A DNA stretch of 64,000 bases from RH-AL1 sp964244495. GTDB lineage: Bacteria > Pseudomonadota > Alphaproteobacteria > Rhizobiales > Beijerinckiaceae. Below the pieces are notes generated by a model. That model saw only the letters and a list, made by a program, of their open reading frames with translations, did no database searches and was not told the origin of the DNA. Shown here one piece after another: positions 1 through 7,440 of this stretch. How positions within the stretch are numbered: the first letter of the stretch is position 1; each line of letters begins with the position of its first letter. The position numbers were made by a program, and so were the translations under genes. The stretch spans positions 1-64,000 of the forward strand of contig CAXTIU010000016.1 in NCBI GenBank assembly GCA_964244495.1. The letters are read 5' to 3'.

Positions 1-50
1 TCCAGCTTCCTCGGTCCGCACCGGATGGACAACGTATCGAAAGCTCACAG

Positions 51-1043
51 CTAGATGTTTAGTCCCGGCATTTGGTGGAGCGGGTTGAGGGTGAACCTGT
101 CGGGCTCTCTTGTCCAGGTCCGGCAGATCGCCTCGTAGGGCGTCATGCCCTGCAGCGTCTTCAGCCGGCGAGCATAATTGTAGGCGTCGACGAAGCTCGC
201 CAAGTGTAAGCGCAGCTGGTCGTGCTCGTCATAGTGGAAGCGTTTCACCGTAGCGTCCTTGATCGTGCGGTTCATCCGCTCGACTTGGCCGTTGGTCCAA
301 GGATGCTTCGGCTTGATCAGCCGATGCTCGATGTCGAGCTGCGCACAGGCATAATCAAAAGCGTGGGCGCGGAAGAGCTCGCCGGCCGCAAGCGCCTGCT
401 TGATGTCGTCCACCGTCGAGCCTGGTTCGCGGGAGAAGGTGAACTGGATCCCGTTGTCGGTCAGTACGGTGTGGATGCGGTAGGGTACCGCCGCGACCAG
501 CGCCCGCAGGAAATTGCCGCCGATGCGGGCGGTCGCCTTCTCGTGCAATTGAACGAAGGCGAACTTGGTCACCCGGTCCATGGCGACGAACAGGTGCAGC
601 TTGCCCTGCGCCGTCCGCACCTCGGCGATGTCAATATGGAAGTAGCCGAGCGGGTAGCTGGCAAAGCGCTTCCTGGCCGGCTTGTCGCCATCGACATCCG
701 GCAGCCGCGACAGGCCGTGACGCTGCAGGCAGCGGTGCAGCGTCGAACGGGTCAACTGCGGCAGGCTCGGCTGCAGGGCGTACAGGCAGTCGTCGAGCGG
801 CAGCAGCGTGTGGCGGCGGAAGGCGACGACAACCGCCTCGTCCTCGGACGATAGAACTGTCGAGGCGGCCGCCTTCGGACCTGTCGGCCGGTCAGCGACG
901 GAGGTGCGCGCCTTCCACTTCGCGATCGTCTTCGGATTGACGCCGTAGCGCCGGGCCAGGACCCTCAGGCTCTCTTGACTATGCTGTATCGCTCGACGGA
1001 CTGCCGCTGTCGTCGTGGCGCTTCCGTGTAGAACCTGGCCCAT
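51..1043 (-). CDS. IS481-family transposase (DDE integrase core)
   Basis: A transposase of about 330 residues. An N-terminal helix-turn-helix (around LARRYGVNPKTIAKWK) is followed by an integrase core with the three acidic residues in order: D in FHIDIAEVR, D in VLTDNGIQF, and E in NGQVERMNRTIKD. It would cut and join the terminal repeats of its own element. ATG at 1043 is preferred over an upstream TTG at 1058. The stop codon TAG (51-53) is not inside the repeat-bounded element but comes from the CTAG of the flanking target site. The gene looks intact, so the element may be active. Confidence 0.88.
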   Translation of the reverse strand: MGQVLHGSATTTAAVRRAIQHSQESLRVLARRYGVNPKTIAKWKARTSVADRPTGPKAAASTVLSSEDEAVVVAFRRHTLLPLDDCLYALQPSLPQLTRSTLHRCLQRHGLSRLPDVDGDKPARKRFASYPLGYFHIDIAEVRTAQGKLHLFVAMDRVTKFAFVQLHEKATARIGGNFLRALVAAVPYRIHTVLTDNGIQFTFSREPGSTVDDIKQALAAGELFRAHAFDYACAQLDIEHRLIKPKHPWTNGQVERMNRTIKDATVKRFHYDEHDQLRLHLASFVDAYNYARRLKTLQGMTPYEAICRTWTREPDRFTLNPLHQMPGLNI

Positions 1044-1099
1044 AGCGCATCCTTCCAATCAGATGAGAAGATTGCACCATCAAACCCTGGGACCAAACA
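56..1099 (-). mobile_element. IS481-family insertion sequence
   Basis: The element is bounded by imperfect terminal inverted repeats of about 24 bp: TGTTTAGTCCCGG... at 56-79 and its reverse-complement match TGTTTGGTCCCAG... at 1076-1099 (about 19 of 24 identical). It is flanked by GCTAGA (50-55) and CCTAGA (1100-1105). IS481-type elements are known to prefer NCTAGN and duplicate about 6 bp, so these flanks fit a target duplication with one mismatch. It carries one DDE transposase gene. Its right flank overlaps the outer end of the neighbouring IS630 element. Confidence 0.8.
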
Positions 1100-1103
1100 C
1101 CTA

Positions 1104-2154
1104 GAGCGTGATCCGAGCGGTGTGAATCGGCTTGGTCTTGCCCGATCGACTTGAAAGATGATTCAGAGGGCTGGCCGGATGGAGGCCGGCTGGCATGTCG
1201 ACACCGCTCTCGCTTGATCTCCGGGTCCGTGTTCTGGCCGCGGTCGCCGCTGGGCTGAGCCACCAGCAGGCCGGCGAGCGCTTCGGGGTGAGTTCGGCCA
1301 GCGTGAGCCGCTGGCGGACGCTGGCACGTGAGAGCGGCGATCCCAGTCCGAAGCCGATGGGCGGCGACCAACGCTCCCGGCACATCGAGGTGCACGGCGA
1401 CATGATCCTTGCCCTCTACGAGGCCGAGCGAGACATCACGCTGCAGGAGCTTCGGGCGGCGCTGGCAGAGCGCGGGGTGTCGGTTGGCTATGGCGGGCTG
1501 TGGCGCTTCTTCCGGCGACGCGCCATCACGGTGAAAAAAAGACCGCGCACGCGGCCGAGCAGGACCGTCCGGACGTGCTGAAGCAACGCGAGGCCTGGTT
1601 CGAGGGCCAGCTCGATCTTGACCCGGACCGGCTGGTGTTCATCGACGAGACCTGGGCCTCCACCGCCATGGCCCGCACGCGCGGCCGGGCACCGCGCGGA
1701 CAGCGCCTGCGCGCCGCGATCCCGCATGGCCACTGGAAAACGACGACCTTCATCGCCGGGTTGCGCAACGACGGGATCGTGGCGCCCTTCGTCCTCGATG
1801 GTGCCATCAACCGCGACGCCTTCGAGACCTATGTTGCTCGCGTCCTGGTGCCGGACCTGCGTCCCGGCGACATCGTCGTCATGGACAACCTGTCCAGCCA
1901 CAAGGGGCCGCGCGTGCAGCAGCTGATCGAGGCCGCCGGCGCGAGCCTGCGCTACCTGCCGCCGTACTCACCCGACTTCAACCCTATCGAGAACGCCTTC
2001 GCCAAGCTCAAAGCGCTCCTGCGCAAAGCGGCCGAGCGCACCGTCGGCGCGCTCTGGCATCGCATCGGCACGCTCCTCGACGCCTGCACGCCAGCCGAGT
2101 GCGCCAACTACTTCGCCGCAGCCGGCTACGATGCAACCTGAATGGATTTAGCTC
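1104..2154 (+). mobile_element. IS630-family insertion sequence
   Basis: The ends are inverted: GAGCGTGATCC at 1104 and the reverse complement of GGATTTAGCTC at 2144-2154 share GAGC-N3-ATCC. Both ends abut TA dinucleotides (1102-1103 and 2155-2156), the TA target duplication expected of the IS630/mariner superfamily. The single transposase is split into two overlapping frames. Removing the element gives an uninterrupted ...CACAGC-TA-AACCCAG... site. Confidence 0.78.
1195..2141 (+). CDS. IS630-family transposase, two frames joined by a probable -1 frameshift
   Basis: The first frame (1195-1581) encodes a helix-turn-helix region (AGERFGVSSASVSRW). The second frame, open through 1500-2141, encodes the DDE catalytic part with VFIDETWAS, VVMDNLSSHK and YSPDFNPIENAFAKLK, the usual D, D and E positions of this family. 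The frames overlap at a run of seven A residues (1534-1540) preceding G. A -1 slip there joins ITVKK to KTAHAAEQD without loss of conserved sequence. Such A6/A7 slippage is common in IS630 elements. The alternative is an inactivating indel, but the position on the A-run favours programmed slippage. Confidence 0.8.
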
Positions 2155-2386
2155 TAAACCCAGAAGGTGGGTATGGACCATACTCAGTGGCTGGCGATTT
2201 TGCAGAAGCTGGTGTGGTCGCAACCGACACGTCGCTTGCTGCGGTTGCCTACGCGTTGATGTCAGCCATTCTGTCGATGGACGTGTACGATCGAGAGGAC
2301 CTAGCCAGCCGGAGGCGGCCGGTGTAGTAAGCCGGCTCCTTGCGTTCCCGGGCGCGTCCCGCGAGCTTCCCCGAAGAGTTCATGCC

Positions 2387-2578
2387 ATGGCCGTTCCTAA
2401 GCGCAAAACGTCCCCGATGAAGCGCGGCTTCCGCCGATCCGCCGACGCCCTCGCCGCCCCGACCTACGTCGAGGACAAGGACTCGGGCGAGCTGCGCCGC
2501 CCGCACCACGTCGACCTGAAGACCGGCATGTACAAGGGCCGGCAGATCCTGACGCCGAAGAAGGCCGTCGAGGCCTAG
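2387..2578 (+). CDS. rpmF: 50S ribosomal protein L32
   Basis: A 63-residue protein beginning MAVPKRKTSP, with RRSADAL, PTYVEDKDSGELRRPHH and DLKTGMYKGRQ, the typical alphaproteobacterial L32. It is a structural component of the large ribosomal subunit near the peptidyl transferase centre. The ATG at 2387 gives the normal family N-terminus; a longer upstream frame in the same phase is not conserved. A stem-loop with a T-rich tail follows at 2601, so it is probably transcribed on its own. The paired IS elements lie just upstream, so the native upstream neighbour may have been displaced. Confidence 0.97.
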   Translation: MAVPKRKTSPMKRGFRRSADALAAPTYVEDKDSGELRRPHHVDLKTGMYKGRQILTPKKAVEA

Positions 2579-2600
2579 GCGCCGCGACCTTCGGCACGGA

Positions 2601-2627
2601 GCCTGCCTCGGGCGGGTCTTTGCTTTG
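2601..2627 (+). terminator. rho-independent terminator of rpmF
   Basis: GCCTGCC (2601-2607) pairs with GGCGGGT (2611-2617), including two G-T wobbles, across a three-base loop, followed by CTTTGCTTT. It lies 23 bp after the L32 stop codon and overlaps the region just ahead of the next gene. Confidence 0.65.
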
Positions 2628-2636
2628 GGGCATAGT

Positions 2637-3488
2637 GTGACGCCGCTCGCGCCGATCCAGCAGCAGATCGAGGCCCTCGCCGATGAGCGCGGGTACCCCG
2701 CGGAGGCGGTCGCGGCCTGCCTGCGCCAGCCGCAGCAGTCGGTCCCGCTCCTGCGCGCGATCCTCGGGCGTGCCGCGCGCGGTCTGGAGCTCAGCGACGC
2801 CGAGGCCTCGCAGCTCTTCCTCGGCCTGCACATCCTCGCCCAGCTGCGGGACGAACCTTCGTGCCCGGTGCTGCTGCGCCTGCTCCGCAGGTCGACCGAC
2901 GAGGTCGAGGCGCTGCTCAGCGACGCGGTGACCGAGACGCTGCCCAAGATCGTCGCCAGCCTCTATGACGGCGACGCCGAGGCCCTCTTCGACACGATCG
3001 CCGACGCTTCGGTGGACGAGTTCGTCCGCGACGCCCTTTGGCGGGCGGCGGCCTACCTGACCTTCCATGGGCGCATCGGGCGCGAGGCGTTGGCGGCCTT
3101 CATCGTGCGCTACGACGACGAGCGTCTGGCGCCGGCGGGCGACATGGGCTGGTACGGGTGGCTGGAGGCGATCGCCCAGCTCGGGCTGGTGGATCTGGCG
3201 CCGCGCGTCGAGCCGTTGTGGGACGACGACCGGCTGCCGTACAACATGCTCGAACGCAAGCACTTCGACGAGGATCTCGCCGTCGCCCTGCGCGACCCGG
3301 ACGACGCCGCCCGCTTCGAGCGCACCCAGGCCGGCACGATCGACGACGTCGGCGCCGCCCTCGCCTGGGCCGACTGGAACGGCGCGCCGGAGCCCTACGT
3401 CAACCCGATGCGCGATGTCGGTCGCAACGACCCGTGCCCGTGCGGCAGCGGCAAGAAGGCCAAGAAGTGCTGCTTGGCGCCCGCTTAG
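2637..3488 (+). CDS. DUF1186-like protein with C-terminal SEC-C zinc motif
   Basis: About 283 residues. The body is helical and leucine/acid-rich, resembling the DUF1186 family. The C-terminus, NDPCPCGSGKKAKKCC, is a textbook SEC-C zinc-binding motif like that at the end of SecA; in other proteins it is thought to mediate contacts with proteins or ribosomes. Cytoplasmic; biological role unknown. GTG at 2637 follows a GGGG ribosome-binding-like stretch; a TTG at 2625 is possible. It converges with the cobalamin genes, and an inverted repeat separates them. Confidence 0.75.
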   Translation: MTPLAPIQQQIEALADERGYPAEAVAACLRQPQQSVPLLRAILGRAARGLELSDAEASQLFLGLHILAQLRDEPSCPVLLRLLRRSTDEVEALLSDAVTETLPKIVASLYDGDAEALFDTIADASVDEFVRDALWRAAAYLTFHGRIGREALAAFIVRYDDERLAPAGDMGWYGWLEAIAQLGLVDLAPRVEPLWDDDRLPYNMLERKHFDEDLAVALRDPDDAARFERTQAGTIDDVGAALAWADWNGAPEPYVNPMRDVGRNDPCPCGSGKKAKKCCLAPA

Positions 3489-3491
3489 AGT

Positions 3492-3520
3492 GTCGGACCG
3501 GATCACGAACCCGGTCCGAC
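3492..3520. terminator. Inverted repeat between convergent genes, possible bidirectional terminator
   Basis: GTCGGACCGG (3492-3501) and CCGGTCCGAC (3511-3520) form a perfect 10-bp stem with a 9-base loop, 4 bp past the SEC-C gene stop and about 75 bp past the end of cobM on the other strand. There is no clear T-run, so it may work with Rho or as an mRNA-stabilising hairpin. Confidence 0.5.
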
Positions 3521-3593
3521 CCTCCAGCTTGCCATCCCGCACCGGAATGATCCGAGAACCGCCGCGCACTCCTTGGTCCGATGCTCGAGCCGG

Positions 3594-4346
3594 TCAAGGC
3601 CGGAAGCGGCGCCGGTAGTCCGCGTCGTAGAGGGCGCTGGGGCTGAAGTCGTCCGCCCCCAGCGCCGGTCCGACCAGGATGAGCGCCGTCCGTTCCACCG
3701 GGTCGGCCGCCATCGCGGCGGCGATGGTGGCGAGCGTGCCCCGTTCCACCCGCTCCCGCGGCCACGAGGCCCAGGCCACGATCGCGACCGGGCAATCGGG
3801 TCCGTAGAAGGGCGTCAGCTCCGCCACGACCCTGTCCAGGGCGTGGATCGACAGGTGGATCGCCATCGTCGCACCGGCGGCCGCGAAGGTGGCGAGCGTC
3901 TCCTTCGCCGGCATCGCCGAGGCCCGTCCGCCCGTCCGCGTGAGCACCACGCTCTGCGCCACGCCCGGCAGGGTCAGCTCGCGTCGCAACGCGCTGGCGG
4001 CGGCGGCGAAGGCCGGCACGCCCGGCGTCAGCGTGCTGGGGATGCCGAGCGCGTCGAGGCGGCGCAACTGCTCGCCCAGCGCGCTCCAGATCGACAGGTC
4101 GCCGGACTGCAGCCGCGCCACGTCGAGCCCGGCTTCCGTGGCGCGGACCATCTCGGCGACGATGCCGTCGAGGTCGAGCGCCGCCGTGTCGACCACGCGC
4201 GCTCCCGCCGGGCAATGGGCCAGCAGCGCGCGCGGGATGATCGAGCCGGCGTAGAGGCACACCGGCGAGGCCGCGATGAGGTCGCGTCCGCGTAGGGTGA
4301 TGAGGTCGGCCGCGCCGGGACCGGCGCCGATGAAGTGCACGGTCAC
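3594..4346 (-). CDS. cobM: Precorrin-4 C11-methyltransferase
   Basis: A 250-residue SAM-dependent tetrapyrrole methylase with N-terminal FIGAGPGAADLITLRG, the P-loop-like glycine motif of the family, and the middle motifs LQSGDLSIW and TPGVPAFAAAA. It adds the C-11 methyl group to precorrin-4, giving precorrin-5, in aerobic cobalamin biosynthesis. The start overlaps the cobE stop by ATGA, so translation is probably coupled. It is the last gene of the minus-strand cobalamin run. Confidence 0.93.
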   Translation of the reverse strand: MTVHFIGAGPGAADLITLRGRDLIAASPVCLYAGSIIPRALLAHCPAGARVVDTAALDLDGIVAEMVRATEAGLDVARLQSGDLSIWSALGEQLRRLDALGIPSTLTPGVPAFAAAASALRRELTLPGVAQSVVLTRTGGRASAMPAKETLATFAAAGATMAIHLSIHALDRVVAELTPFYGPDCPVAIVAWASWPRERVERGTLATIAAAMAADPVERTALILVGPALGADDFSPSALYDADYRRRFRP

Positions 4347-4729
4347 GCGGGTCTCGCCTCCGAGGGCCCGGCGATGGCGCAGGTCGCGGTCGGGCCGGCC
4401 AGGCGCGGCACCAGCAGCACGGCGCCGGGGCCGGCGCCGGCCAGCGCCGCCGTCTCGGCGACGGAGGGCAGGCCGAACATGTCCTCGATCCGGCGCGAAC
4501 GGCTCCGCGCGTCGCCGGCGACGAGCCGCAGCGCGGCACGGTCGAGGAAGACGAGCGGCAGGCCGAGCGCCGCCGCCGCCGCCGCCAGGCCCGGCTCGCC
4601 CCGCTTCTCCGCCACGGTGAACACGCCGCCGGGCATCGAGCCGGGCAGGGCGGCGAGCGCGGCGCGCACCAAGGCGAGGATGTCACCTTCCGGACAGGCC
4701 TTGCGGCAGCCGACGCCGACCGCGATCAT
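4343..4729 (-). CDS. cobE: CobE / CbiG C-terminal-like cobalamin biosynthesis protein
   Basis: A 128-residue protein starting MIAVGVGCRKACPEGDIL, with EKRGEPGLAAAAAALGLPL, characteristic of the CobE/CbiG C-terminal family. CobE is needed in the aerobic pathway around the precorrin ring-contraction and methylation steps; its exact catalytic role is not settled. ATG at 4729 lies 10 bp after the cobL stop; upstream in-frame sequence is not conserved. A 12-bp sequence, AAGCCATGATCG, occurs at both the cobL stop and this start. It overlaps cobM by 4 bp. Confidence 0.85.
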   Translation of the reverse strand: MIAVGVGCRKACPEGDILALVRAALAALPGSMPGGVFTVAEKRGEPGLAAAAAALGLPLVFLDRAALRLVAGDARSRSRRIEDMFGLPSVAETAALAGAGPGAVLLVPRLAGPTATCAIAGPSEARPA

Positions 4730-4739
4730 GGCTTGTCGA

Positions 4740-5954
4740 TCATGGCTTGCTCGTCGCCCACTGCGTGACCGGCATGGCCGGGCGCCAGCCGTGGAAGCCG
4801 CCGACCGGTTCGGCACGCGCCACGGCGAGCGTGGTCAGGTCGCCGCCGCGCCGCGCGTGCAGACCGATCAGCAGCGCCTGCGTTTCCAGCGTGACGGCGT
4901 TGACGACGAGGCGCCCGCCGCGCGGCAGCGCCCTCCAGGCGGCCTCGACGAGGGCGTCGTCGCCCGCCCCGCCCCCGATGAACACGGCGTCCGGCGCGGG
5001 CAGGTCGGTCAGGGCCTCCGGCGCGCGGCCCGTCACCACCGCGAGGTCGGGGACGCCGAGGGCGCCGGCGTTGCGCCCGACGCGCGCCGCCCGGTCCGCC
5101 CGCGCCTCGATCGCCGTCGCCCTGTTGCGGGGATCGAGCAGGCACCACTCGATCGCCACCGAGCCCGAGCCCGCCCCGACGTCCCAAAGGTGGGCGCCGC
5201 GGAACGGGCGCAGCGCGGCGAGCGTCATCGCGCGGATCTCGCGCTTGGTGATCTGGCCGTCGTGTTCGAACCACTCGTCCGGCAGGCCCGGCGCGAGGGG
5301 GATCGTGCGGGCACCGGCCTCGGCCACGATGTCCAGGGCGACGACGTTCAGCGCGTCGGCATCCCCCATCGCGAAGCATGCGGCCGTGACCGTCGCGATC
5401 GCCTCGCGGGGACCGCCGAGGCTTTGCAGGACGTGCATCGTCGAGCCGCCCAACCCGCGCTCGCGCAGAAGCGCCGCAAGGCGCGCCGGCGTCGTCCCGT
5501 CCCATGTCAGGCACAGCACCTTCGCGCGCGGCTGGAGGTGCGGGATCACGCGCCGCAGGTCGCGGCCGTGCAGCGACACCTCCACGCAGTCCTGCCGCGT
5601 CCAGCCGAGCCGGGCGGCGGCCAGGCTGAGGCTGGACGGCGCCGGCAGGCCGGTGAACTCGGCCGCCGGCACGTGGGCCGCGAGCAGCGTGCCGACGCCG
5701 TGGAAGAACGGGTCGCCGGAGGCCAGCACGCACACCGGCTCGCCGCGCCGCGCCAGGATCGCCGGCACCGCGTCGGCGAGCGGGGAGGGCCACGCCATCG
5801 TTTCGGCCTCCAGCGGGGCGACGAGCGCCAGGTGCCGCCGGCCGCCGACCACGAGGCGCGCTTGCGCCAGCGCTCCGCGCGCGGCAAGGGAAAGGCCGTC
5901 GCGGCCGTCCTCGCCGATGCCGATGATGGTCAGCCAGGGAGTGTCGCGTGTCAT
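4740..5954 (-). CDS. cobL: Precorrin-6Y C5,15-methyltransferase (decarboxylating)
   Basis: A fused two-domain enzyme of 404 residues. The N-terminal CbiE-like tetrapyrrole methylase has IIGIGEDGRDGLS and VLASGDPFFHGVG. The C-terminal CbiT-like methyltransferase has the SAM motif WDVGAGSGSVAIEW and VFIGGGAGD. It methylates C-5 and C-15 and decarboxylates the acetate at C-12 to yield precorrin-8X. ATG at 5954 is preferred to a GTG at 5963. The start overlaps the divergently oriented cobK start, so the two 5' ends share 7 bp. Confidence 0.94.
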   Translation of the reverse strand: MTRDTPWLTIIGIGEDGRDGLSLAARGALAQARLVVGGRRHLALVAPLEAETMAWPSPLADAVPAILARRGEPVCVLASGDPFFHGVGTLLAAHVPAAEFTGLPAPSSLSLAAARLGWTRQDCVEVSLHGRDLRRVIPHLQPRAKVLCLTWDGTTPARLAALLRERGLGGSTMHVLQSLGGPREAIATVTAACFAMGDADALNVVALDIVAEAGARTIPLAPGLPDEWFEHDGQITKREIRAMTLAALRPFRGAHLWDVGAGSGSVAIEWCLLDPRNRATAIEARADRAARVGRNAGALGVPDLAVVTGRAPEALTDLPAPDAVFIGGGAGDDALVEAAWRALPRGGRLVVNAVTLETQALLIGLHARRGGDLTTLAVARAEPVGGFHGWRPAMPVTQWATSKP

Positions 5955-6712
5955 CGTCCGCACCGCGCGTGCTCATACTCGGCGGCTCGACGGAGGCGAC
6001 GGCTTTGGCCCAGGCGCTCGCCGGGCGGCGCGACCTCGACGCCCGCCTGTCGCTCGCCGGCCGCACGCGCGCGCCGGCGCCGCAGCCGCTCGCGACCCGC
6101 GTGGGGGGCTTCGGCGGCGCGGCCGGCCTCGCCGCGCACCTGCGCGCCGAAGGCATCGACCTCCTGGTGGATGCGACCCATCCTTTCGCGGCGCGCATGT
6201 CGGCCAACGCGCGCCGCGCCGCGAGCGCCGCCGGCGTGCCGCTGCTCCGCGTCGGGCGTCCGCCCTGGCGCGCGGGGCCGGGCGATCGCTGGCAGGAGGT
6301 TCCCGACATGGCGGCGGCGGCCGCCGCGCTGGGTGCCGCGCCGCGCCGCGTGTTCCTGACCGTCGGGCGCCTGCAACTCGCCGCCTTCGCGGCCGCGCCG
6401 CAGCACGGTTACCTCATTCGCACCATCGATCCGCCGACGACGAGCCACGGCCTGCCGGACGCGGCCGTGATCGAGGCGAGGCCGCCGTTCGACCTCGCCA
6501 CGGAGCATCGCCTGATGGTCGAGCACCGCGTGGACGTGCTCGTCACCAAGAACAGCGGCGGCACGGCGGCGGCGCCCAAGCTTGCGGCGGCCCGCGCGCT
6601 CAAGCTCCCGGTGATCCTGGTGCGACGCCCGGCCGAGGCCGACGGCACGGTGGGCGTGGACGAGGCCCTGGCGGCGATCGCCGCTCACGCCGCAGCCCCG
6701 CGCGGCGTGTAG
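5948..6712 (+). CDS. cobK: Precorrin-6A reductase
   Basis: A 254-residue protein with RVLILGGSTEA at the N-terminus, DATHPFAARMSANA, the reductase signature TVGRLQLAAF, and VTKNSGG near the end. It reduces precorrin-6A to 6B using NADPH. GTG at 5948 has AGGGAG at 5936-5941, six bases upstream. It is the only gene of this cluster on the plus strand: its start overlaps cobL and its last 28 bp overlap the end of cobJ, so it lies wholly antisense to any transcript running from cobJ to cobL. Confidence 0.93.
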   Translation: MSSSAPRVLILGGSTEATALAQALAGRRDLDARLSLAGRTRAPAPQPLATRVGGFGGAAGLAAHLRAEGIDLLVDATHPFAARMSANARRAASAAGVPLLRVGRPPWRAGPGDRWQEVPDMAAAAAALGAAPRRVFLTVGRLQLAAFAAAPQHGYLIRTIDPPTTSHGLPDAAVIEARPPFDLATEHRLMVEHRVDVLVTKNSGGTAAAPKLAAARALKLPVILVRRPAEADGTVGVDEALAAIAAHAAAPRGV

Positions 6713-7440
6713 AGGAAGGGTGGCAGGCCCGGTCGCGGCAGCAGCCGCGTGGCGCTGGAGCCGATCAGGACGAGCGTGCTCATGTCGGCGAGGCCGGGGT
6801 CGGCGTCGCGCAGCGTGGTGAGCGCGACGCGCTCGTCCGCCCGCCCCACCGCGCGGGCGAAGGCGACCGGCGTGTCCGCCGTTTTGACCGCGCGAAGCAG
6901 CGCGAAGGCGTCGAAGATCTGGGTCGGCCGCGCCCGCGAGGCCGGATTGTAGAGCGCGATGACGAAGTCGCCGTCGGCGGCGGCGCGCAGGCGCCTGGCG
7001 ACGAGCGGCCAGGGTTTCAGGTTGTCGGAGAGCGAGATCGCGCAGAAATCGTGGCCGAGCGGCGCGCCGAGCCGCGCGGCGGCGGCCTGCATCGCGGTCA
7101 CGCCCGGCGCGACGGCGACGTCGAGCGCCAGCCAGGCCGGGTCGCCCGCCTCCATCGCCTCGAACACGGCGGCGGCCATCGCGAAGACGCCGGGGTCGCC
7201 GCCCGACACCACCGCCACGCACGCGCCGCGCGCGGCCAAGTCCAGGGCGAAGCGCGCGCGGTCGATCTCCACCCGATTGTCGCTGGCGTGGATCGTCTGG
7301 CCGGGACGCGGGCTCAATCGCGCGAGGTAGGGCGCGTAGCCGACGAGATCGGTGCAGTCAGCGAGGATGGCCGCGGCCTCGGGCGTCACCCAGTCCGCCG
7401 GCCCCGGCCCGATGCCGACGATCCGCAGGCGCCCGCTCAC
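6685..7440 (-). CDS. cobJ: Precorrin-3B C17-methyltransferase
   Basis: A 251-residue tetrapyrrole methylase starting (V)SGRLRIVGIGPGPADWVTPE, with VVSGGDPGVFAMA, APGVTAMQAAAARLGAPLGHDF, and FVIALYNPASRAR, all hallmarks of CobJ/CbiH. It methylates C-17 and drives ring contraction to precorrin-4. GTG at 7440 overlaps the cobG stop by GTGA. In many alphaproteobacteria cobH and cobI sit between cobG and cobJ; here they are missing and the two genes are directly coupled. Confidence 0.94.
   Translation of the reverse strand: MSGRLRIVGIGPGPADWVTPEAAAILADCTDLVGYAPYLARLSPRPGQTIHASDNRVEIDRARFALDLAARGACVAVVSGGDPGVFAMAAAVFEAMEAGDPAWLALDVAVAPGVTAMQAAAARLGAPLGHDFCAISLSDNLKPWPLVARRLRAAADGDFVIALYNPASRARPTQIFDAFALLRAVKTADTPVAFARAVGRADERVALTTLRDADPGLADMSTLVLIGSSATRLLPRPGLPPFLYTPRGAAA

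Noticed and set aside
2142..2327. 61-codon frame starting at the right end of IS630
   Set aside because: Starts inside the IS terminal repeat with no ribosome-binding site; could be a chance frame or the tail of a disrupted gene, but nothing is recognisable.
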